Source: Bacillota bacterium
GTDB taxonomy: Bacteria > Bacillota > Clostridia > Christensenellales > CAG-138
Reading direction: 5' to 3'
DNA: 8,925 nt
NCBI GenBank assembly: GCA_023458615.1
Contig: JAEWYV010000056.1
Location: 1-8,925 of the forward strand
Below are positions 1-5,253 of the stretch, piece after piece. Position 1 is the stretch's first letter; every line of letters begins with the position of its first letter. Made by a program: the position numbers and the translations under genes. The notes beneath the pieces are model-generated. The model saw nothing but the letters and a program-made list of their open reading frames with translations, did not search any database and was not told the DNA's origin.

Positions 1-596
1 TGCACCACGTCGCATCCGCGCAGGTTCAGCTCCCGCGCGATATTTCGCTTTGCGCCAAAGTCCCAGAGGACAACGGTCTTTTTCGCGTCTTCCGCCGGAA
101 TTGTACGCGCTTGCTTGCAAGTCACCGCGGCTACCGCATCTTGAATCTGGTAGGCCTTGACCTGCTTCATCGCCGCCTCGCCTGCTTCCAGCTCGTCGGT
201 TAAGATCGCGTTCATCACGCCGTATTCGCGGATGATCTTCACCAATGCGCGGGTGTCAATGTCCCAGAGTCCTACGACGTTTTTGCGCAATAAAAAAGTG
301 TCAAGATCCTCTTCACTACGAAAGTTGGAAGGTTTCTGACACCAAGTACGAACGATATATGCTTTTAACGCGGGGGTTTCGCCTTCAAAGTCGGCGGAAA
401 TGACGCCATAATTGCCAATCAACGGAAATGTTTGCACAACCATCTGACCATAATAGCTCGGATCGGTCAACGTCTCGAGATATCCGGTCATCGACGTCGT
501 AAATACAATTTCCCCAATCACCTGTCCGCTCGCCCCAAAGGAACGTCCCTTGAACACCTGCCCGTTTTCCAGGATGAGGTATCTTGCGTGCTCCAT
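1..596 (-). CDS. carA: Carbamoyl-phosphate synthase small subunit (glutaminase), 5' part
   Basis: The small subunit of carbamoyl-phosphate synthase hydrolyses glutamine and passes ammonia to the large subunit (CarB), the first step of pyrimidine and arginine synthesis in the cytosol. The visible 198 residues cover the whole N-terminal small-chain domain. It begins MEHARYLILENGQVFKG and contains the family blocks GEIVFTTSMTGYLETLTDPSY, GNYGV and IDTRAL..IREYGVMNAIL. The start of the class I glutamine amidotransferase domain follows (VVLWDFGAKRNIARELNLRGC). The window ends before the catalytic cysteine, so that residue cannot be checked. Full-length family members are about 350-380 residues. 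The ATG at 596-594 is supported by GGGAGGAAG about 4 nt upstream. The gene has its own promoter (725-753) and a structured leader. carB would be expected further left, outside the window. The identification rests on family recognition and is firm. Confidence 0.95.
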   Translation of the reverse strand, partial: MEHARYLILENGQVFKGRSFGASGQVIGEIVFTTSMTGYLETLTDPSYYGQMVVQTFPLIGNYGVISADFEGETPALKAYIVRTWCQKPSNFRSEEDLDTFLLRKNVVGLWDIDTRALVKIIREYGVMNAILTDELEAGEAAMKQVKAYQIQDAVAAVTCKQARTIPAEDAKKTVVLWDFGAKRNIARELNLRGCDVV

Positions 597-609
597 GCTC
601 TTCCTCCCG

Positions 610-678
610 CCGCTGTGAATTGGGCAGCGGTTTGGATGCGCCAATCCGCCGCTTACAGTCTCTTTTCCCGCCGGATGG
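610..678 (-). promoter_or_regulatory. Structured carA leader with mutually exclusive hairpins
   Basis: The transcribed leader between the carA promoter and its Shine-Dalgarno site contains three possible stems. The first transcribed pairs 672-678 with 641-648 (CCATCCG with CGGATTGG, one bulge). The last pairs 625-630 with 610-615 (CCGCTG with CAGCGG, 9-nt loop) and abuts the Shine-Dalgarno GGGAGGAAG. A third pairs 649-652 with 627-630 and 644-647 with 634-637, so it excludes both others. This resembles attenuator or translational-switch architecture. I do not see a convincing PyrR-binding loop consensus or a U-tract, so the regulator, if there is one, is unknown. The pairings are read directly; the function is inference. 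Confidence 0.35.
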
Positions 679-724
679 CTCGGTTTGCGATCCTATCCTG
701 CCGCTCAAAATTTCTTTAGCGAGT

Positions 725-753
725 AATATAGCACAGAAGTTTTGGCTTGAAAA
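725..753 (-). promoter_or_regulatory. Sigma-A promoter of carA
   Basis: Read on the minus strand, a -35 element TTTTCA (748-753, 4/6 match to TTGACA) is separated by 17 bp from a -10 element TATATT (725-730, 5/6 match to TATAAT). The -10 is preceded by TGC, an extended -10. The flanking DNA is AT-rich. Transcription would start near 718, giving a leader of about 120 nt before the carA ATG at 596. The terminator at 796-828 lies directly upstream, so this promoter defines a new transcription unit. Confidence 0.65.
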
Positions 754-795
754 GCTAATTATAATTATTCGCGTAAAACTTATTTTTATGCGTTA

Positions 796-828
796 AAAGA
801 AAGTTGATCGCCACATCAGGGCGATCAA
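796..828 (-). terminator. Rho-independent terminator behind the Hpt-like gene
   Basis: A perfect 9-bp inverted repeat, TTGATCGCC (804-812) and GGCGATCAA (820-828), has a 7-nt loop. Read on the minus strand it is followed by CTTTCTTTT, a U-rich tail, whereas the plus-strand side has no T-run. It therefore terminates leftward transcription. It lies about 170 nt after the stop of the Hpt-like gene and just before the carA promoter, separating the two units. Confidence 0.75.
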
Positions 829-997
829 GCGATTCTCATCTTAAGTTAGTAGGTCTAATTTTCTCTGAAATGAAGCCTATTTTTAAAAATCTTGCAAGCG
901 CACGGTTCTCAACTTGGCTTTGCATGAAAATGCATAAATAATGCATAACATCGCATAGCGCCGTCGAAAGCACAAGAGCCGTTTCTTAACCTGTCCG
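829..997. other. AT-rich intergenic stretch with phased TGCAT repeats
   Basis: This is the non-coding 3' region between the Hpt-like stop codon (998) and the terminator at 796-828. I find no convincing gene or RNA family. Its notable content is a cluster of short motifs: TGCAT at 921, 931 and 942, and CGCAT at 952, with starts 10, 11 and 10 bp apart. The neighbouring copies also pair as inverted repeats (ATGCAT-AAATA-ATGCAT type). Equal spacing by one helical turn puts the copies on the same DNA face, as protein-binding sites often are, but no binding protein can be named. Confidence 0.35.
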
Positions 998-1387
998 CTA
1001 TTGCTTAGCAGGTTTTTCTGTCTCCTCCGCAAATGCCCGGTCAATACACTCCCGCATGATGCCGTATACAACGCCAAGATCGCGCATTTCGTTGTCAAAC
1101 CCCGGCGCGCCCTTGCCGATTTTTATGCTTTGGCTGAGCGCATCACAGCTTTTTGCGAGGCGAACCATGCCAAGGTTGTAGGCCTTGATCCGCAATCGCT
1201 GCGCCAGCAGATCCGCCTTGAGATAGTCCCCCGCTTTGAGCGAGGATTCGATGGCGGCAAAATCCAAGTCTCCCGCAAAGCGCCGCAGGCTTTTTTCATA
1301 AGCATCTTCATCTCCCGCGCATCTGCGCAGGCCGATGTCAATATGAATGATGCTATTGCATAGTATTTCTTTCACCCGATTGTTCAT
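998..1387 (-). CDS. Degenerate Hpt-domain protein lacking the phospho-accepting histidine
   Basis: The product is a 129-residue soluble, helical protein with the layout of small clostridial histidine-phosphotransfer (Hpt) proteins. It has a helical N-terminus with IDIGLRRCAGDEDAYEKSLRRF (residues 16-37), then LDFAAIESSLKAGDYLKAD and the signature helix LAQRLRIKAYNLGMVRLA (residues 61-78). In active Hpt domains this helix reads AHxLKGxAxNLG and carries the phosphorylated histidine. Here the aligned position is Gln63 (codon CAG at 1201-1199), and the following LKG is LRI. The fold is probably kept while phosphotransfer is lost, so it may act as a binding or decoy partner of response regulators. 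The C-terminal tail is charged and Lys-rich. The ATG at 1387 has only a weak GGTG Shine-Dalgarno. It stands alone, divergent from the gene at 1613. The Hpt assignment is by motif recognition. Confidence 0.65.
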   Translation of the reverse strand: MNNRVKEILCNSIIHIDIGLRRCAGDEDAYEKSLRRFAGDLDFAAIESSLKAGDYLKADLLAQRLRIKAYNLGMVRLAKSCDALSQSIKIGKGAPGFDNEMRDLGVVYGIMRECIDRAFAEETEKPAKQ

Positions 1388-1408
1388 TCCGTGTCACCGC
1401 CTTACCTT

Positions 1409-1417
1409 ATTCTAACA
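1409..1417 (-). promoter_or_regulatory. Possible extended -10 promoter of the Hpt-like gene
   Basis: On the minus strand TGTTAGAAT provides an extended -10 (TG, one base, TAGAAT, a 5/6 match). No good -35 element lies 16-18 bp upstream. Transcription would begin close to 1402, leaving a very short leader of about 15 nt before the ATG at 1387. This is the best candidate in the intergenic region, but it is weak. Confidence 0.35.
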
Positions 1418-1494
1418 CATCGGTCGGTTTCTACCTAGCCCGGCGTGAAATCTACCGTTGTCGTGCAATTTACCTCGCCTATTTTGATCAAACA

Positions 1495-1503
1495 TGGTAT
1501 GAT
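1495..1503 (+). promoter_or_regulatory. Extended -10 promoter of the 1613-1933 gene
   Basis: TGGTATGAT is an extended -10 element: TG, one base, then TATGAT, which matches TATAAT at 5 of 6 positions. The -35 region (around 1475) is poor, as is common for extended -10 promoters. It sits in an AT-rich stretch and would give a leader of about 105 nt before the ATG at 1613. The leader carries two similar blocks, TTGCCGATTTGGC and TTGCCGAATGGC. I recognise no riboswitch there. Confidence 0.45.
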
Positions 1504-1612
1504 AGAAAAAAAGCAGCTTGCCGATTTGGCGCAACGTAAGTCTTGTTGCCGAATGGCAGGCTCTTCTTTGTTTGGCTCCGGTATGCAATCGACAATCAGG
1601 AAGGAAGGCCCC

Positions 1613-1933
1613 ATGGATCTCGTACACGCAATCGTTTTACACCAAGCCTTTGGACAGGGCGAAATCACGCAACAGAATGGCGAAATGATCTGTGTGTCAT
1701 TCTCCGAGCCGCACGGCGAGAAGAAATTTGTCTTCCCCGGGGCGTTTCAAGGTCATCTCACGCTTCTTGACGAGGCGCTGCTGGGCCAAATGAATGAACT
1801 TCTCCGCGAGAAGAATCAGCGGGAAACAGCGGCGCAGGCGCGCGCTGATCGTTCTGAACGAATCGCAAAATTCTGCGCCGATCAGGCGGAAAAAGCCGTA
1901 CGCGCAAAAGCGGAAGCCCGAAAGAGGAAATAG
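1613..1933 (+). CDS. Small conserved protein with KOW-like beta module and charged helical tail
   Basis: The product has 106 residues and no known function. Residues 1-50 form a short beta-rich module: MDLVHAIVLHQAFGQGEITQ, then VSFSEPHGEKKFVFPGAF. The pattern H-x3-FGxG-x-I ... V-x-F ... KKFxFPxAF recurs in clostridial hypothetical proteins and resembles the small barrel tails found in some nucleic-acid-binding enzymes. The rest (about 51-106) is one long Ala/Glu/Arg/Lys-rich helix, probably a coiled coil, ending in a basic RAKAEARKRK tail. There is no signal peptide or membrane segment. The reading frame stays open upstream to 1445, but the ATG at 1613 is chosen because AGGAAGGAAGG lies just before it and the module starts there. 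It is the only plus-strand gene in the window. Nucleic-acid binding is a guess from the fold resemblance and the basic tail. Confidence 0.7.
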   Translation: MDLVHAIVLHQAFGQGEITQQNGEMICVSFSEPHGEKKFVFPGAFQGHLTLLDEALLGQMNELLREKNQRETAAQARADRSERIAKFCADQAEKAVRAKAEARKRK

Positions 1934-2001
1934 TCTTCACGCGCCGTTTGTTGCGGCGCTCTTCGGGATGCAGCATTTTCCAATCTGTCGTATAGTAAAC
2001 A

Positions 2002-2045
2002 AGCAGGCATTTCCAACTTACACGGAATGCCTGCTGTTCTTTTTA
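2002..2045 (+). terminator. Rho-independent terminator of the 1613-1933 gene
   Basis: AGCAGGCATTTCC (2002-2014) pairs with GGAATGCCTGCT (2024-2035), giving a 12-bp stem with one bulged T and a 9-nt loop. GTTCTTTTT follows on the plus strand, a typical U-tail. The stem is also followed by TTGTTTA on the minus strand, so it may serve as a weaker stop for the converging ars operon. An additional GC hairpin without a good T-run occurs earlier at 1941-1959 (GCGCCG/CGGCGC). Confidence 0.8.
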
Positions 2046-2059
2046 AAAATTTCTATTCT

Positions 2060-2090
2060 GAAAGGCGAAGCCGTTGATCGGCTCACCTTC
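2060..2090 (-). terminator. Hairpin just after the CoA-disulfide reductase gene
   Basis: Six bases past the stop codon at 2097, read on the minus strand, GAAGGTGAGCCG (2090-2079) can pair with CGGCTTCGCCTTTC (2073-2060) around a 5-nt loop, with small internal mismatches. The sequence after it is AGAATAGAAATTTTT, so the U-run is displaced by about 10 nt. This is an imperfect terminator or a 3'-end stabilising structure for the ars operon. Final termination may occur at the bidirectional stem at 2002-2035. Confidence 0.45.
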
Positions 2091-2096
2091 ATAAGG

Positions 2097-3740
2097 CTAT
2101 TTCTTTTTTCGTACCGCGCTGTATTGCTTCATGCCGCCGGAGAGGTTGTAAACCCGTTGAAAGCCCTTGTTAAGCAAAATATTCTGCGTGGCGTTGCCGG
2201 TTGTGCCCTTGTTACAGTAGGTCACGACGACGGGGTTTTTGTCGAGCGTCTCGCTTGCCGTGCGCAGATCTGCATGCGGAACGCTGATTGCCCCTTCCAC
2301 ATGTGCCTTGTCATACTGTGCCTTAACGCGCGTGTCTATCACCGTAATTTTCTCACCCGCCTGCTGCCGCGCCAGCAATTCCTCTGCAGTCATGAGCGGA
2401 CGTCCGCCGTGGATCGCGTTTTCGAGTATCATGCCGGTATACATCACCGGATCCTTCGTGGTGGAGAACGGCGGTGCATAGGCAAGGTCGAGATAAAACA
2501 AATCCTCCGCCTTTGCGCCGTAGGTGATCGCCGTGGCAAATACATCGATTCGCTTGTCCACGCCTTCGTAGCCTACGATCTGAACGCCAAGCAGTCGGCC
2601 TGTTTCGCGATCGGCAACGGCCTTTATGGTCATCTCTTTTCCGCCCAGATACTCCGGCCTGTCCGGTTTCGTGTTGTGACAAACCACGGTATCATAGCCC
2701 GCCTCCCGCGCTTCGCGCTCACTCAAGCCCGTTTGACCGACTGCAAGCCCAAGCACGCGGAAGATACCCGTACCCAGCGTACCGCGATAGGCAAGCGTCC
2801 CGCCTGTCGCACAGTCGCCCGCAATGCGGCCTGTTTTATTCGCCGTGGATCCAAGCGGACGAAAGACCTGTTTGCCCGTGACCGCATGAAACTGCTCGAT
2901 GCAGTCCCCGCAGGCGTAAACGTCCGGTAAATTGGTCTCCATGCGTGCATTGACCACTATCGCGCCGGAATTGCCCAGCGCAACACCAGCAGCAGAAGCA
3001 ATCTCGGTATTCGGTCGCACCCCCGTTGAAAGCAGAACCAGCTCCGCGGGAATCTCCGTTCCGTCTGCCATCAAAATCGTTTGCTCCGCAATTTGGGAGA
3101 TGGCGGCGCTTGTCAGCACGCGAACGCCGTTCTTTTTTAGGTGCTCCTCCACATGAATCGCCATGTCGGCGTCCAGCCCAGGCGTCACCTGCGGCAGTTT
3201 CTCCAGCAGCGTAACCGTCAGCCCGCGCCGCATCAGATTTTCGCACATCTCCAGCCCGATGAACCCGGTGCCGACGATCGCCGCCGTCTTTGGCTTTTGC
3301 CTATCCAGAAAGGCTTCTATGTTCAGCATATCGTTGATCGTGCGCAGGGTAAAGACGTTCGCTGATTCCCGTCCGAGGATCGGCGGCGTTACTGCGCGCG
3401 CCCCCGTTGCGAAAATGAGCTTGTCGTAATGATCCGTAAAAACCTCGCCCGTCGCGAGATTCTTCACCGTAACGCCCTTATTCGCCGGGTCAATGGAGAG
3501 CGCCTCGTGGCTGGTCTTAATCTCGACGTTGTATTTGCTCAAGAAAAATGCGGGATCACGCGGGGTCAACTCCTCGCGCTTTTCTACCTCACCGCCAATG
3601 TAATACGGCATCCCGCAGCCGGAGTAGGAGATGAAGCTGTCCTTTTCATAGATCGTGATTTCGGCTTCCTCGCTGTTGCGCCTGGCCTTTGCCGCGGCGG
3701 AGGTTCCGGCTGCGACGGCACCGATGACGATGAGTTTCAT
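2097..3740 (-). CDS. CoA-disulfide reductase / rhodanese fusion (FAD-dependent, persulfide-reductase type)
   Basis: A 547-residue flavoprotein of the CoADR-RHD class. Members reduce CoA disulfide or CoA/glutathione persulfides and polysulfide with NAD(P)H. The visible parts are an FAD-binding motif GAVAAGTSAAAKAR (7-20); the redox-active cysteine in SYSGCGMPYY (Cys42), the single-cysteine type of CoADR and NADH oxidases; the NAD(P)H motif GTGFIG (157-162); the second FAD motif VYACGDC (274-280); and the dimerisation-domain signature YAPPFSTTKDP (421-431), whose tyrosine is conserved in CoADRs. A complete rhodanese domain follows at about 449-545, with IDTR (468-471) and the active-site loop CNKGTTGNA (Cys509). 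Length is normal for the fusion class. AAAGGGAGG precedes the ATG. It is the last gene of the ars operon, 35 nt after acr3. The class is firm; the exact substrate is not, and a role in reducing thiol or persulfide species during arsenic stress is inferred from context. Confidence 0.88.
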   Translation of the reverse strand: MKLIVIGAVAAGTSAAAKARRNSEEAEITIYEKDSFISYSGCGMPYYIGGEVEKREELTPRDPAFFLSKYNVEIKTSHEALSIDPANKGVTVKNLATGEVFTDHYDKLIFATGARAVTPPILGRESANVFTLRTINDMLNIEAFLDRQKPKTAAIVGTGFIGLEMCENLMRRGLTVTLLEKLPQVTPGLDADMAIHVEEHLKKNGVRVLTSAAISQIAEQTILMADGTEIPAELVLLSTGVRPNTEIASAAGVALGNSGAIVVNARMETNLPDVYACGDCIEQFHAVTGKQVFRPLGSTANKTGRIAGDCATGGTLAYRGTLGTGIFRVLGLAVGQTGLSEREAREAGYDTVVCHNTKPDRPEYLGGKEMTIKAVADRETGRLLGVQIVGYEGVDKRIDVFATAITYGAKAEDLFYLDLAYAPPFSTTKDPVMYTGMILENAIHGGRPLMTAEELLARQQAGEKITVIDTRVKAQYDKAHVEGAISVPHADLRTASETLDKNPVVVTYCNKGTTGNATQNILLNKGFQRVYNLSGGMKQYSAVRKKK

Positions 3741-3775
3741 ACAATACGCCTCCCTTTTTGCCGCGTGGAAAGCGG

Positions 3776-4831
3776 CTATTTCGACTGTTCAGGGAACCAG
3801 TGGGTCGTCCGGTTTGCAATTTTCACCAAGATCAGCATCACCGGTACCTCGGTCAATACACCGACGATGGTTGCCAGCGCGGCAGGCGAGGATGTGCCAA
3901 ACAGCGAAATTGCCACCGCTACAGAGAGTTCAAAGAAGTTGGATGCGCCGATCATGCCCGCCGGTGCCGCAATGTCATGCGGCAGCTTGAGAAGCTTACT
4001 TGCGCCATACGCAATGAAGAAGATCAGGAACGTTTGAATCACAAGCGGCACGGCGATGAGCACGATATGCAGCGGGTTATTAAGGATCACCTTGCCCTGG
4101 AAGGAAAAGATGATGACCAGCGTTAAAAGAAGCCCAACGATCGTGACATTGTTGAATTTCGGTAAAAAACTCTTCTCGAAATACTCCAGCCCGCGCTTTT
4201 TGATAATGCTGGTTCTTGTTAATATGCCGCCTGCGAGCGGAATTACCACAAACAGCGCAACCGAAAGCAGCAACGTATCCCACGGGATTTTGACCCCGCC
4301 AATACCCAGCAGCAGCGCGACGATTGGCGTAAACGCAACCAAGATGATGAGATCGTTGGTCGCAACTTGCACCACTGTATACGCGGGATTTCCCTTGGTC
4401 AGGTGGCTCCACACGAACACCATTGCCGTGCAAGGCGCAGCGCCTAATAGGATCGCGCCCGCAAGATAGTCCTTGGCGAGATCTACGGGGATCAGCGTCT
4501 TGAAGATCACGAAGAAAAACAGCCAGGCGATACCGAACATCGTAAATGGCTTGATGAGCCAGTTGGTCACCCATGTGACAAAGAGGCCCTTCGGATTCTT
4601 GCCGACGTTTTTTATGCTCTGAAAATCCACCTTGAGCATCATCGGATAGATCATCAACCAAATGAGAATCGCAATCGGAATGGAGACATTTGCATACTCA
4701 AACCGGCCTAGAAACGCCGGAATAGCGGGTAAAAACTGCCCAATCAGAACGCCTACAGCCATACACAGAATAACCCAAACCGTTAGGTACTTTTCGAAAA
4801 AACCGATGCCAGACCCCTTTTTCGTTTCCAT
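3776..4831 (-). CDS. acr3: Acr3-type arsenite efflux permease
   Basis: This is an inner-membrane carrier that extrudes arsenite, As(OH)3, driven by the proton-motive force. The 351-residue protein has about ten hydrophobic helices, the usual length for bacterial Acr3. Diagnostic features are IWLMIYPMMLKVDF (57-70), the conserved TM4 motif GAAPCTAMVFVWS with Cys134, VQVATNDL after it, and GASNFFELSVAVA with Glu301, followed by LTEVPVML (Glu328). A cysteine and a glutamate at these places are needed for transport in characterised Acr3 proteins. The ATG at 4831 follows AGGGAGGC closely. It is the fourth gene of the ars operon, 29 nt after the thioredoxin-like gene. It is unrelated to ArsB and needs no ArsA ATPase. 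The family call is secure; Sb(III) transport cannot be judged from sequence. Confidence 0.95.
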   Translation of the reverse strand: METKKGSGIGFFEKYLTVWVILCMAVGVLIGQFLPAIPAFLGRFEYANVSIPIAILIWLMIYPMMLKVDFQSIKNVGKNPKGLFVTWVTNWLIKPFTMFGIAWLFFFVIFKTLIPVDLAKDYLAGAILLGAAPCTAMVFVWSHLTKGNPAYTVVQVATNDLIILVAFTPIVALLLGIGGVKIPWDTLLLSVALFVVIPLAGGILTRTSIIKKRGLEYFEKSFLPKFNNVTIVGLLLTLVIIFSFQGKVILNNPLHIVLIAVPLVIQTFLIFFIAYGASKLLKLPHDIAAPAGMIGASNFFELSVAVAISLFGTSSPAALATIVGVLTEVPVMLILVKIANRTTHWFPEQSK

Positions 4832-4860
4832 ATGCCTCCCTCTTTCTACGTTGAAGAGTA

Positions 4861-5211
4861 TTATCTGACTTTTTTTAAGATCGCGACAACTTCATCCGTC
4901 TTCAGTGCCTTGCCGTAGGAGACCACCTTGCCGTCCACCACCAGCGCGGGCGTGGACATCACCCCATATGCTGCGATCTGCGAAAAATCGCGAACGTGAT
5001 CAATCGTCGTGTCCATGCCGAGCTGTTCCAGCGCGGCTCTGGTAGCTGCCTCCAGCGCGTTGCATTTGGCGCAACCGCTGCCGAGCACCTTGACCGATGC
5101 GTCTTCTGCTTTGGCGGTCTCCGCTGCCTCCATGCTTTTGCAGTCGCATGCTCCACCGCAGCAGGAGGCATGTGTCTCCTCTGCCTTGTTCCGTTTTCCA
5201 AATAGTGCCAT
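4861..5211 (-). CDS. Thioredoxin-like redox protein with Cys-rich N-terminus
   Basis: A 116-residue cytosolic protein of the small thioredoxin/glutaredoxin-like family (Thioredoxin_3; MTH895/TM0996 type). The redox core starts near residue 40: VKVLGSGCAKCNALEAA with the active-site pair Cys47/Cys50, then the cis-proline strand YGVMSTPALVVDGKVVSYGK (Pro88). Before the core is an unusual cysteine cluster, SCCGGACDC (Cys17, 18, 22, 24), suited to binding a soft metal or trivalent arsenic. The ATG at 5211 is chosen because AAAGGAAAT lies about 8 nt upstream; an in-frame TTG at 5244 would add 11 residues but lacks such a site. It sits between the ArsP-like permease (42-nt gap) and acr3 (29-nt gap). 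Members of this family often accompany DUF318 permeases, which suggests electron or metalloid transfer to the transporter. The partner is inferred. Confidence 0.88.
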   Translation of the reverse strand: MALFGKRNKAEETHASCCGGACDCKSMEAAETAKAEDASVKVLGSGCAKCNALEAATRAALEQLGMDTTIDHVRDFSQIAAYGVMSTPALVVDGKVVSYGKALKTDEVVAILKKVR

Positions 5212-5253
5212 CGTGATGATTTCCTTTCGCTTAAAAAATTTCAATTCAATTCA

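Noticed and set aside
385..719. Open frames on both strands over the carA start and leader
   Set aside because: They overlap the well-supported carA N-terminus in other frames and show low-complexity, basic translations.
1941..1959. GC-rich inverted repeat GCGCCG/CGGCGC after the 1613-1933 gene
   Set aside because: Only TCTTC follows it, so it is not a convincing terminator. The stem at 2002-2035 with a clear T-run is a better call.
1794..2930. Long open frame on the plus strand (378 codons)
   Set aside because: It starts inside the 1613-1933 gene and runs antisense through the CoA-disulfide reductase. The translation is Arg/Cys-rich without family motifs and there is no Shine-Dalgarno. It is a shadow of the high-GC third positions of the true gene.
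3429..4037. Plus-strand open frame of 202 codons
   Set aside because: It lies antisense to the reductase and acr3, crosses their gene boundary, and has no recognisable protein features.
4080..4661. Minus-strand open frame of 193 codons inside acr3
   Set aside because: It is an alternative frame within a clearly identified Acr3 gene, and its translation lacks membrane segments or motifs.
5212..5244. Upstream TTG start for the thioredoxin-like gene
   Set aside because: The extra 11 residues have no Shine-Dalgarno ahead of TTG, while AAAGGAAAT is correctly spaced for the ATG at 5211, and the added segment is itself the Shine-Dalgarno-containing leader.
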